The notes under the pieces were generated by a model, which saw nothing but the letters and a program-made list of their open reading frames with translations, was not told where the DNA came from and did not search any database. Made by a program: the position numbers and the translations under genes. A stretch of DNA of 13,490 nucleotides from Acidobacteriota bacterium (lineage in GTDB: Bacteria > Acidobacteriota > Terriglobia > UBA7540): NCBI GenBank assembly GCA_003165615.1, contig PLWR01000188.1:9838-23327 (forward strand), given 5' to 3'. Shown piece after piece: positions 6,944 through 13,438 of the stretch (positions are counted from its first letter, which is position 1; every line of letters starts with the position of its first letter).

Positions 6944-8302
6944 ATGCAATTGGAAAAGGAGACACTCAAGGTTCTACCGGCGGCGCTGCGGGTGTTGGAA
7001 GAGGGCTTTGCTTCGCTTCCCGCTATCAACACGCCAGCACCGGGCCAGGAGCGCATGGCTGAGGTGATGCAGCAAGTTGCTGTTCGCCTGCGGGACAACT
7101 ATCCGTACTTCCATCCCTTTTATGCGGGCCAGATGCTCAAACCACCTCACCCGATTGCCCGCACCGCATACGCCTTGGCCACTTGGATCAACCCCAACAA
7201 CCACGCGCTCGACGGCGGGCGCGCCAGTTCGGCAATGGAGAAGGAAGCCGTAGCAGAGATCGCCGTAATGTTCGGCTGGCAAACGCACCTTGGGCATCTC
7301 ACCAGCGGCGGCACCATGGCGAACCTCGAGGCGCTCTGGGTGGCGGGGCAACTTCATCCTGGAAAGAAAATCGCAGCCTCGGCGCAGGCCCATTATACGC
7401 ATCATCGCATCAGCAAGGTGCTGGGACTGCCGTTTGCGGAACTGCCTTGCGACCCTCGGGGGCGGATGGATACCCACGCTCTGGCGGAAAGGCTGGCGGA
7501 GGGAGACATCGGCTGCGTCGTGGCAACTCTTGGAACCACCGGGACCGGCTCCGTTGACCCTTTGCCGGAAATCCTTCGCCTGCGCGCTCAACACGGCTTT
7601 CGCTTGCACGTCGATGCTGCTTATGGTGGGTACTTCGCTCTTGCTGGAAATCTCACGGAGGAAACTCGCGCCGCATACGGCCAGATCAATCACGCCGACT
7701 CGATTGTAGTTGATCCCCACAAGCATGGCCTGCAACCTTACGGGTGCGGGTGCGTGCTGTTTCGCGATCCTAGTGTGGGGGCGTTGTACAAACATGATTC
7801 TCCCTACACCTACTTCACTTCATCGGAATTGCATCTGGGCGAAATCAGCTTGGAGTGCTCGCGCCCGGGAGCTTCAGCCGTGGCACTGTGGGCCACGCAG
7901 AAATTGCTGCCCCTCGTCCGCGGAGGCGAGTTCGCCGCTGGCCTGGAGGCTTGCCGAGAGGCCGCGTTGAGCCTGGCGGACCACCTCGCTGCCGATTCGC
8001 GATGGCTGGTGCCATTTTGTCCGGAGCTCGACATCGTCGTGTGGGCCCCAAGTGCCGAATCTGCGCAACGGGCTTCCATGCGCTCCCATAGCATCTTCGC
8101 CGCGGCCGCAAAGCGTGGCCTGCACCTTGCGCTGATCCGCTTGCCCATCGGGTATTTTCCCACGCTCGCGGGCGATTTGTCCGACGGCCATGACAGCGTG
8201 CTTTGCTTACGTTCTGTCTTGATGAAGCCCGAGCACCGCGAATGGCTGACCCAGATTCTGCCCATATTGGACGCAGCGTTCCGGGATGCTGCGGAGGATT
8301 GA
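6944..8302 (+). CDS. Group II PLP-dependent amino-acid decarboxylase
   Basis: The 452-residue protein has the aminotransferase-like fold of the glutamate/tyrosine/aromatic decarboxylase family. Visible motifs are the phosphate-binding TSGGTMAN (residues 120-127), the ring-stacking histidine in AQAHYTHHR (H150), the pyridine-nitrogen aspartate in HVDAAYGG (D224) and the Schiff-base lysine in VDPHKHG (K260). An N-terminal segment with HPFYAGQM and NPNNHALDGGRASSAMEKEAV resembles the substrate-entry region of the family. Full length and intact motifs suggest an active cytosolic enzyme that removes the alpha-carboxylate of an amino acid to give an amine. The substrate is not decidable by eye; tyrosine, aspartate, glutamate and 2,4-diaminobutyrate types are all related. 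It stands alone, with no transporter or amine-using gene beside it. The start follows from GGGAGG 5 bases upstream. Confidence 0.88.
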   Translation: MQLEKETLKVLPAALRVLEEGFASLPAINTPAPGQERMAEVMQQVAVRLRDNYPYFHPFYAGQMLKPPHPIARTAYALATWINPNNHALDGGRASSAMEKEAVAEIAVMFGWQTHLGHLTSGGTMANLEALWVAGQLHPGKKIAASAQAHYTHHRISKVLGLPFAELPCDPRGRMDTHALAERLAEGDIGCVVATLGTTGTGSVDPLPEILRLRAQHGFRLHVDAAYGGYFALAGNLTEETRAAYGQINHADSIVVDPHKHGLQPYGCGCVLFRDPSVGALYKHDSPYTYFTSSELHLGEISLECSRPGASAVALWATQKLLPLVRGGEFAAGLEACREAALSLADHLAADSRWLVPFCPELDIVVWAPSAESAQRASMRSHSIFAAAAKRGLHLALIRLPIGYFPTLAGDLSDGHDSVLCLRSVLMKPEHREWLTQILPILDAAFRDAAED

Positions 8303-8428
8303 CAAACTCGCGAAGGCACACCTGCCAGCAGTATTGTTCAGAAATCGGCTAGTATTGCAGACGGGCCAAGCATGTCAATGCAGAACAAGCGGCGCGGGTA
8401 AGTCAGGCATGTGGCCGGGCAGCACCCG

Positions 8429-8452
8429 AATCGGGCCATCAAGCGATTTTTT
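8429..8452 (+). terminator. Weak intrinsic terminator candidate after the decarboxylase gene
   Basis: AATCG (8429-8433) can pair with CGATT (8444-8448), and the downstream arm runs into six T residues (8447-8452). The stem is only 5 base pairs and lies about 130 bases after the stop, so this is tentative. The rest of the 256-base spacer (8303-8558) has no gene that I can support. Confidence 0.3.
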
Positions 8453-8517
8453 CGCAACTCTTTACCCTGAAATATCAGCCGCTTGGCAGCCGCCTTGGGA
8501 AATTTCACATCTAACAG

Positions 8518-8546
8518 ATTGACAAACCAAGGTCAATGCGAATAGT
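8518..8546 (+). promoter_or_regulatory. Promoter and operator-like dyad upstream of purD
   Basis: A consensus -35 hexamer TTGACA (8519-8524) is followed at 16 bases by AATAGT (8541-8546, four of six matches to TATAAT). The -35 is embedded in a perfect dyad, ATTGAC (8518-8523) and GTCAAT (8532-8537) separated by 8 bases, which suits a repressor site. The predicted transcript start is only a few bases before the purD ATG, so the message may be leaderless or nearly so. Confidence 0.45.
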
Positions 8547-8558
8547 GTACGCCAACCT

Positions 8559-9896
8559 ATGAAACTCCTTGTCCTCGGCTCCGGGGGTCGCGAACACGCT
8601 CTGGCGTGGAAACTGCATGAGAGCCAGCAGATGGAGGAGTTGTATTGCGCCCCCGGGAATGCCGGCATCGCGCAGGAAGCAGAGTGCATTCCGGTCGATC
8701 TTTCGCAAGTCAAGGCCATTGTGGAACTGGCCAAAAGATTGCACGCGGACCTTACCATTGTCGGCCCGGAAGCGCCGCTGGTGGCCGGCGTCGTTGATGA
8801 ATTCGAAAAGGAAGGGTTGGCGATTATCGGTCCCAGCAAAGCGGCGGCGCGCCTGGAGGGAAGTAAGATCTTTGCCAAGGAATTCATGCGGCGGCGCAAT
8901 ATTCCCACCGCGCGGTTCGAAGTCGCTGAGACCTTCGAGGAGGCCGTCAATGCTCTGGTGCGATTCCCCCTTCCCGTGGTGGTGAAGGCGGATGGATTGG
9001 CCGCGGGCAAGGGAGTAGTGGTTGCCCGCAACCACGCGGAGGCGGACCAGGCCGCCCGAGACTTCATGCTCCGCAAGACCCTGGGCGGCGCGGGCGACCG
9101 AGTGATTATCGAGGAGTGCCTCACGGGTGAGGAAATGTCTTTCATAGTACTCACCGATGGGCGCGCCATTCTTCCCCTGGTACCCACCCAGGATCACAAG
9201 GCGTTGCTGGATGACGACCAGGGTCCCAACACCGGTGGCATGGGCGCGTACAGCGATGACTCCATTCTCAGTGAGCCGTTGCACGACGAAATTCTTCGCT
9301 CCATCGTTGCTCCCACGCTGGCGGGCATGGAAATGGAAGGCTCTCCCTATCGCGGCTTTTTGTATTTCGGATTGATGATGACGCCCGCCGGCCCCATGTT
9401 GCTGGAGTACAACGTCCGCCTGGGCGACCCCGAAGCCCAGCCCATCTTGATGCGTTTGCGCTCCGACCTGGCGGACATGTTGGTGGCTTCGCGCGCGGGC
9501 CAACTGGCGGCAGTGGACGTCCATTGGAGCCCCAATCCGGCCGTATGTGTGGTGCTGACCTCCAGGGGCTATCCGGCAAAAGCGGAGATTGACAAGACCA
9601 TCACCGGTTTTGAAACGGTGGAAACATTGGGAGGCGTCAAGATTTTCCATGCCGCAACGCGTGTACAGGATCATCAATTGCTCACCGCCGGTGGACGCGT
9701 GATGGGAGTAACTGCGACGGCGCAGGATTTGCCCTCCGCCATCGAGCGCGCTTACGCGGGGGTTAACAAACTTCAGTTTGATGGCATGCACTACCGGAAA
9801 GACATTGGGGCGAAGGCGTTGCGGCGGGTTCCGAAAGTCCCGGCGCCCAAACGCGCGCGCGCCCCCAAGGGAGAGCGTCCGTCTTCGCGCAAGTAA
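8559..9896 (+). CDS. purD: Phosphoribosylamine--glycine ligase (GAR synthetase)
   Basis: PurD joins 5-phosphoribosylamine and glycine with ATP to give GAR, the second step of de novo purine synthesis in the cytosol. The 445-residue protein opens with the diagnostic MKLLVLGSGGREHALAWKL (GSGGREHA at 7-14). It has the ATP-grasp lysine region KADGLAAGKGV (from 143), EECLTGEEMSF, QDHKALLDDDQGPNTGGMGAY, and the metal-binding EYNVRLGDPEAQ (from 283). The C-terminal domain ends in GMHYRKDIGAKAL, where most PurD proteins stop. Here about 24 extra Lys/Arg/Pro-rich residues follow (RRVPKVPAPKRARAPKG and on). No ribosome binding site precedes the ATG. Transcription is probably from the TTGACA promoter immediately upstream. 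purE follows after 132 bases. Confidence 0.97.
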   Translation: MKLLVLGSGGREHALAWKLHESQQMEELYCAPGNAGIAQEAECIPVDLSQVKAIVELAKRLHADLTIVGPEAPLVAGVVDEFEKEGLAIIGPSKAAARLEGSKIFAKEFMRRRNIPTARFEVAETFEEAVNALVRFPLPVVVKADGLAAGKGVVVARNHAEADQAARDFMLRKTLGGAGDRVIIEECLTGEEMSFIVLTDGRAILPLVPTQDHKALLDDDQGPNTGGMGAYSDDSILSEPLHDEILRSIVAPTLAGMEMEGSPYRGFLYFGLMMTPAGPMLLEYNVRLGDPEAQPILMRLRSDLADMLVASRAGQLAAVDVHWSPNPAVCVVLTSRGYPAKAEIDKTITGFETVETLGGVKIFHAATRVQDHQLLTAGGRVMGVTATAQDLPSAIERAYAGVNKLQFDGMHYRKDIGAKALRRVPKVPAPKRARAPKGERPSSRK

Positions 9897-9897
9897 C

Positions 9898-9914
9898 GCC
9901 GGCATCTTGCCGGC
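9898..9914 (+). repeat. REP-like hairpin directly after purD
   Basis: GCCGGCA, TCT, TGCCGGC form a perfect 7-bp stem with a 3-base loop, starting one base after the purD stop codon. A further GCCGGC occurs at 9937-9942. There is no T-run behind it (CTTTG), so it looks more like a REP-type or mRNA-stabilising hairpin than a terminator. Confidence 0.6.
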
Positions 9915-9934
9915 CTTTGATGAACCTAAGGGAA

Positions 9935-9973
9935 TTGCCGGCTGGAGGCCGACGCCACGGCAACGGGCTTTTT
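9935..9973 (+). terminator. Candidate terminator between purD and purE
   Basis: TTGCCG (9935-9940) pairs with CGGCAA (9958-9963) around a GC-rich 17-base loop, and TTTTT follows at 9969-9973. The 5-base gap before the T-run makes it imperfect. If it works, purD and purE would not be fully co-transcribed. Confidence 0.35.
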
Positions 9974-10028
9974 CATCAGCCGGTTAAGGGTTTATCCCAT
10001 TCCCTATGAAACAGGGAGGAGAGAAGAG

Positions 10029-10538
10029 ATGCCTGAGAAGCCATTGGTTGGCATCGTTATGGGCAGCGACACCGATTTGCCCATCATGACCGAGACCGCT
10101 TTAACCTTGAAGAAATTCCAGATCTCCTTTGAAATCGAAATTACCTCCGCCCATAGGTCGCCCGTGCGCACCGCGGAGTATGCGCGCACGGCCGTGCAGC
10201 GGGGCCTGAAGGCGATCATCGTGGGGGCGGGAGGGGCGTCGCACCTGGCGGGAGTCATCGCGGCGGAAACCATCCTGCCGGTGATTGGCGTCCCCATGGC
10301 TACCACCACGCTTGCGGGGCTCGATGCCTTGTTGTCCACAGTCCAGATGCCGGGCGGCGTTCCCGTGGCCTGTACGGCGATCGGAAAGCCCGGCGCGATT
10401 AACGCCGCCATCTTTGCTGCGCAAATCATCGCCACGGCCGATCCCGCTACGGCGCAAAAACTCGTTGAGCATAAGGAACAATTGGCACGCGCGGTTGCGG
10501 AAAAATCGGAAAAGCTCAAGCGCGAATTCAAAGTCTAA
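10029..10538 (+). CDS. purE: 5-(carboxyamino)imidazole ribonucleotide mutase (class I PurE)
   Basis: PurE moves the carboxylate of N5-CAIR to C4 to give CAIR in purine synthesis. The 169-residue length is normal for a class I PurE. Family motifs are GSDTD (residues 12-16), the catalytic-histidine stretch ITSAHRSP (H42), GAGGASHLAGV (66-76, H72), LSTVQMPGGVPV and AIGKPGAINAA. A good ribosome binding site (GGGAGG at 10014-10019, 9 bases before the ATG) supports the start. Class I enzymes normally need PurK to make N5-CAIR; purK is not next to it and must lie elsewhere if this organism follows the usual bacterial route. The stop codon is immediately followed by a heptamer tandem array. Confidence 0.97.
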   Translation: MPEKPLVGIVMGSDTDLPIMTETALTLKKFQISFEIEITSAHRSPVRTAEYARTAVQRGLKAIIVGAGGASHLAGVIAAETILPVIGVPMATTTLAGLDALLSTVQMPGGVPVACTAIGKPGAINAAIFAAQIIATADPATAQKLVEHKEQLARAVAEKSEKLKREFKV

Positions 10539-10734
10539 TGACAAGTGACGAGTGAAGAGTGATGAGTGAAGAGTGACAAGACAGCACGACAGCGCAGCGA
10601 CAAGTGACGAGTAAAGAGTGACGAGAAAGGTTACGTGAGTTGGCTTGTTCATGCTCATCCCTCGTTACTTGTCACTCGTCACGGCACCTGGCTTGGCTGG
10701 TTTTTGCTCTTCACTCATCACTCTTCACTTGTCA
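10539..10734. repeat. Heptamer tandem arrays in inverted orientation
   Basis: Six in-phase 7-base units of the form TGANRAG run from 10539 to 10580 (TGACAAG, TGACGAG, TGAAGAG, TGATGAG, TGAAGAG, TGACAAG). Four more related units lie at 10598-10625. The reverse complement appears as three units at 10661-10681 and four at 10707-10734 (CTCTTCA, CTCATCA, CTCTTCA, CTTGTCA). The three units at 10553-10573 are an exact 21-base inverted match to 10707-10727, so the spacer between purE and the next gene could fold into a long stem in RNA. Confidence 0.85.
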
Positions 10735-10747
10735 CTGAGGTGTTTCT

Positions 10748-11461
10748 GTGTTCATTGGGCACTTCGGAGTTGCGCTGGCGGCGAAAAGGGTTGCGCCGCG
10801 CACCTCCCTGGGAACCCTGGTGATGGCGGCGCAATTCGTGGACCTGCTCTGGCCGGTTTTTCTACTCCTGGGCGTTGAGCGGGTGATTATTGCCCCGGGC
10901 ACGACAGCCGTCACGCCGCTGGATTTCATCTTCTACCCTTTTTCCCACAGCTTGCTCGCCGACCTCGGCTGGGCCTGCCTTTTTGCGGGTATTTACAAAA
11001 CAGTTAAACGCGACTCGCGGGGAGCCGCTTGCCTGTGGTTCGTCCTCATCAGCCACTGGCTGCTGGACGCGCTCAGCCACCTGCCGGACCTCCCGCTTTA
11101 CCCCGGAAGCTCGACATATGTCGGCCTGGGTCTCTGGAATTCACGAGCGTGGACGATCATCTTGGAATGTGCCATCTTCGCTTTCGGCGCGAGGATTTAT
11201 GCCAAAGCCACCCATCCCCGTGACCGCGTCGGAGCCCTCGCCTTCCGATTGTTTATTGCCGCGCTTTTCCTGTTTTATCTCCTGAACATCTTCGGCCCAC
11301 CGCCACCCAGTGAGAAGGCCGTGGCCTGGGGGAGTCTCAGCCTGTGGCTGTTCGTCGTGTGGGCCTACTGGCTGGACCGTCACCGCCCGCTGGGTTCTTC
11401 TCCCCCGCGTCTGGTATATGCCACCCTTGGCCCTCTTCCCGAGCAACCTCCTTTAACCTGA
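10748..11461 (+). CDS. YdjM-like membrane-bound metal-dependent hydrolase family protein
   Basis: The 237-residue integral membrane protein starts MFIGHFGVALAAKR, typical of the YdjM-like family. It carries the expected string of acidic and histidine ligands: H5, D32 in FVDLLWP, H67 in FSHSLL, H103 and D107 in SHWLLDALSH, H111 and D114 in HLPD. Several hydrophobic segments separate them (about 23-43, 69-83, 95-109, 130-150, 165-183 and 192-208). The family is annotated as membrane metal-dependent hydrolases, but the reaction is largely uncharacterised. The start is GTG, supported by GAGGTG at 10737-10742, 5 bases upstream. That site directly adjoins the last unit of the heptamer array. It is probably not functionally tied to purE. 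Confidence 0.8.
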   Translation: MFIGHFGVALAAKRVAPRTSLGTLVMAAQFVDLLWPVFLLLGVERVIIAPGTTAVTPLDFIFYPFSHSLLADLGWACLFAGIYKTVKRDSRGAACLWFVLISHWLLDALSHLPDLPLYPGSSTYVGLGLWNSRAWTIILECAIFAFGARIYAKATHPRDRVGALAFRLFIAALFLFYLLNIFGPPPPSEKAVAWGSLSLWLFVVWAYWLDRHRPLGSSPPRLVYATLGPLPEQPPLT

Positions 11462-11527
11462 GAATGCACCGGCTTCCTTTAAGATTTTCCGCGCCCCCCG
11501 CCTGTAGCGTGGGAACGAGCCGGGTCC

Positions 11528-11626
11528 CTTTGACATTTTACGCATCAAAGCCCGAAAGGTCGGAGCCCACTGCGCAAGCGGTGGGTAAAGGAACCGAGTA
11601 AAATTCCCGCCAAGCCCCGGAGGGGC
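11528..11626. repeat. Cluster of three stem-loops in the intergenic region
   Basis: Three hairpins follow one another: CTTTGA with TCAAAG (11528-11533, 11545-11550); CCCACTGC with GCGGTGGG closed by a GCAA tetraloop (11566-11585, one G-T pair); and GCCCC-GGA-GGGGC (11614-11626). Compact GC-rich hairpins of this kind are typical of dispersed intergenic repeats. No coding frame here looks real. Confidence 0.5.
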
Positions 11627-11666
11627 GAAAGGATATTTCACATACCCACACAAACCTGCTGAGCCA

Positions 11667-11942
11667 CTAGCCCGCCTTTCTCACCACGGGCATGCGAACC
11701 GAAGTTTCGGAGTGCGGCGACGCGTCGCCGGTTTCCCTCGCCGCAAGTGGTCGCGGTGAATCCTAAGGCGCTGACAAGTCAACGCGGGAAAAAGCGGCGG
11801 CAAGCTGCCGCACTCCGAAATTTGACTCCTTGCGCCCGCACAAACTGTTCGGGGGTACGAGACGCGGAAATATCCAGAAAAGCCGCAAAACGGCGGGGCT
11901 GAAGTCCGCCCCTCCAAAGCCGTGGTCAGAAATGCGGGCTAG
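11667..11942. mobile_element. MITE-like non-coding element with 23-bp terminal inverted repeats
   Basis: The left end 11667-11689 and right end 11920-11942 are inverted copies matching at 21 of 23 positions (consensus of the inner 19: CCCGCNTTTCTNACCACGG). Each end is bordered by CTAG (11667-11670 and 11939-11942), which may be a 4-bp target duplication or part of the inverted repeat. Inside lies a second inverted pair, 11702-11718 with 11807-11823 (16 of 17, core TTTCGGAGTGCGGC), a perfect palindrome CGGCGACGCGTCGCCG (11715-11730) and a hairpin GCGGCA-AGC-TGCCGC (11797-11811). No transposase is encoded in the 276 bases, so any movement would need one in trans. No second copy is in the window, so this rests on structure only. 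Confidence 0.55.
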
Positions 11943-12006
11943 GAAAACCCGACTATCGCGTGACCTTCTAGTATGACGAGCGTTACATTGGCGTGCAATT
12001 TCTTTC

Positions 12007-12104
12007 GCCCCTAACGGGGCTCGCACTGGGTGGGTGGGCGCCGGTCCCACAACTCGCGCCGTGGGCTACGACCTTTCGCCTGCTTCGCGGGCTGGAGCGA
12101 AAGG
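12007..12104. repeat. Three-hairpin intergenic repeat unit
   Basis: Successive stem-loops: GCCCC-TAAC-GGGGC (12007-12020); CCCAC with GTGGG (12046-12050, 12061-12065); and CCTTTCGC with GCGAAAGG (12072-12079, 12097-12104), whose loop can itself pair as GCCTGC with GCGGGC. The arrangement (TTTCGCCCC..GGGGC, GGTCCCAC..GTGGGCTACG, CTTTCGCC..) resembles dispersed intergenic units that I associate with Acidobacteriota and Planctomycetota genomes. That association is from memory and not checked here. Confidence 0.5.
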
Positions 12105-12163
12105 CTTTGGCAATTCGCCTTTCGCGTTTTGACTTGTTTTTGCGGCGCTGCCGCGCTGTTCGT

Positions 12164-12198
12164 CCCGAACTTCGAATCCCGAATGCCGAGTCCCGAGC
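12164..12198. repeat. Imperfect 7-base tandem array (CCCGAAT-type)
   Basis: Five in-phase units: CCCGAAC, TTCGAAT, CCCGAAT, GCCGAGT, CCCGAGC. It ends 4 bases before the candidate -35 box of the downstream membrane protein gene. Confidence 0.6.
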
Positions 12199-12201
12199 CG
12201 C

Positions 12202-12230
12202 TTGACTCCTATTGTGTGAACCGTTATCTT
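12202..12230 (+). promoter_or_regulatory. Candidate sigma-70-type promoter of the membrane protein gene
   Basis: TTGACT (12202-12207, five of six to the -35 consensus) and TATCTT (12225-12230, four of six to the -10 consensus) are 17 bases apart. This gives a predicted transcript start near 12237 and a leader of about 55 bases to the ATG at 12292. Confidence 0.45.
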
Positions 12231-12291
12231 CTCAGGCAACTAGCATGTGAAACGATTTTCGGGATGTGGAGAGCCCCAAGGCGGTAATGCA

Positions 12292-13389
12292 ATGTCCAAA
12301 CCCATGTCCGCTGTAGATTGCATCGGCCCGGCATTCGGGCAGACGAAGCGTCAACTCTTTGCGCCGTTTCGACTAGGCCGCTGGGCGCGCATGGCTCTCA
12401 TCTGCTTGCTCACCGGCGAATTCGCCGGTGGAGGGGGTGGCGGGGGTTCGGGAAACCTCAATTTTCCCACATCACATGGCAAAGGCGGCAAAGGTTTATC
12501 CACGATCCCCGACATCCCTTGGGGAAAGATTCTCCCCTGGCTGCCATGGATTCTAGCCGGCGTTGCCCTGCTGCTCCTACTCATTTTCCTGTGGGTTTAT
12601 GTCGCCTCGGTATATCGCTTCGTGCTCTTTGATTCAGTTCTTCATGATCGCTGCGAACTGAAAGGGAGTTGGATGCGGTGGGAGCCTTGCGGTCGAAGCT
12701 ATTTTTATTGGTCTCTCGCCCTCTTTGTTGTTTCCTTCCTCGGGACATGCCTGCTGATTGGGGTGCCGCTACTCATCGCCTGGCGCGCCGGGTTGTTTCA
12801 CCATCCCGGTGAACACCTCCTGGTGTTGATTCTAGGTGGCGTGGCGCTTTTCTTCCTCATGATTGCATTCTTCATCGTGGGCGCGGTCATCGGCCTGTTC
12901 GCCAAGGATTTTTGCGTGCCGATTATGGCGATGGAAAATGTGCGCGTGCTGGATGCTTGGCGACGTCTGTTTCCCATGCTGGCAGCGGAGAAGATGGCAT
13001 ACGCCGGCTATGTGCTGATGAAAATTGTTCTGGCCATGGGCAATGCCATCATCGTTGGCATCGCCACAATCCTGATCTTTCTTGTCCTGCTCATTCCCCT
13101 CGGAATCGCGGCGCTCATCATCTTCTTTGGCGGGAAAGCCATGGGGCTCACCTTTAACGCCGCCACCATCAGCATCCTGGTGGTGTTGGGTGGTGTTATC
13201 CTGGCCGGCCTTATCTACCTGATGGCGCTGATCAATACGGCCCCCATGGTCTTTTTCCAGTCTTACGTGCTCCACTTCCTGGGCTCCCGCTACCCGGCGC
13301 TGGGCGCAGTTGTCTTTCCGCCCCCACCGGAAATTCCGCCACCTCCACCCCTCGATTCACCGCCGATCCTCGAGCCTTCGACCGGGTGA
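12292..13389 (+). CDS. Uncharacterised multi-pass membrane protein with glycine run and proline-rich tail
   Basis: I do not recognise a named function. The 365-residue protein starts with a basic amphipathic stretch (AFGQTKRQLFAPFRLGRWARM, residues 14-34), a short hydrophobic segment and a run of seven glycines interrupted by a serine (46-55). Hydrophobic, probably membrane-spanning regions follow at about 82-110, 137-164, 176-205, 238-285 (long enough for two) and 293-325. The sequence between them includes DFCVPIMAMENVRVLDAWRRLFPML, which looks like a conserved amphipathic loop helix. The tail (about 340-361) is proline-rich (FPPPPEIPPPPPLDSPP). The chosen ATG has AAGGCGG 7 bases upstream; a GTG at 12247 would add 15 residues. 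The stop codon lies inside the first unit of an octamer array. Confidence 0.75.
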   Translation: MSKPMSAVDCIGPAFGQTKRQLFAPFRLGRWARMALICLLTGEFAGGGGGGGSGNLNFPTSHGKGGKGLSTIPDIPWGKILPWLPWILAGVALLLLLIFLWVYVASVYRFVLFDSVLHDRCELKGSWMRWEPCGRSYFYWSLALFVVSFLGTCLLIGVPLLIAWRAGLFHHPGEHLLVLILGGVALFFLMIAFFIVGAVIGLFAKDFCVPIMAMENVRVLDAWRRLFPMLAAEKMAYAGYVLMKIVLAMGNAIIVGIATILIFLVLLIPLGIAALIIFFGGKAMGLTFNAATISILVVLGGVILAGLIYLMALINTAPMVFFQSYVLHFLGSRYPALGAVVFPPPPEIPPPPPLDSPPILEPSTG

Positions 13390-13438
13390 ACAAATCATCG
13401 GGTGATCCGGTGATCGCGTGATCGGGTGAACAAATAAT
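13383..13438. repeat. Octamer tandem array overlapping a stop codon
   Basis: Seven in-phase 8-base units: CGGGTGAA, CAAATCAT, CGGGTGAT, CCGGTGAT, CGCGTGAT, CGGGTGAA, CAAATAAT. The TGA of the membrane protein gene (13387-13389) is within the first unit. Nothing identifiable follows up to the window end at 13490. Confidence 0.75.

Noticed and set aside
8286..8522. 78-residue plus-strand frame between the decarboxylase gene and purD
   Set aside because: It overlaps the decarboxylase end, has no ribosome binding site, and has a composition without any domain signal.
8511..9905. 464-residue minus-strand frame
   Set aside because: It is exactly antisense to purD, which has all diagnostic motifs.
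11667..11942. CRISPR-like or insertion-sequence interpretation of the inverted-repeat element
   Set aside because: There are no regularly spaced direct repeats, and no transposase frame lies between the ends.
12165..12200. TTCGAATCCC resembling a tRNA T-loop
   Set aside because: No T-stem, anticodon arm or acceptor stem can be built around it; it is part of a heptamer array.
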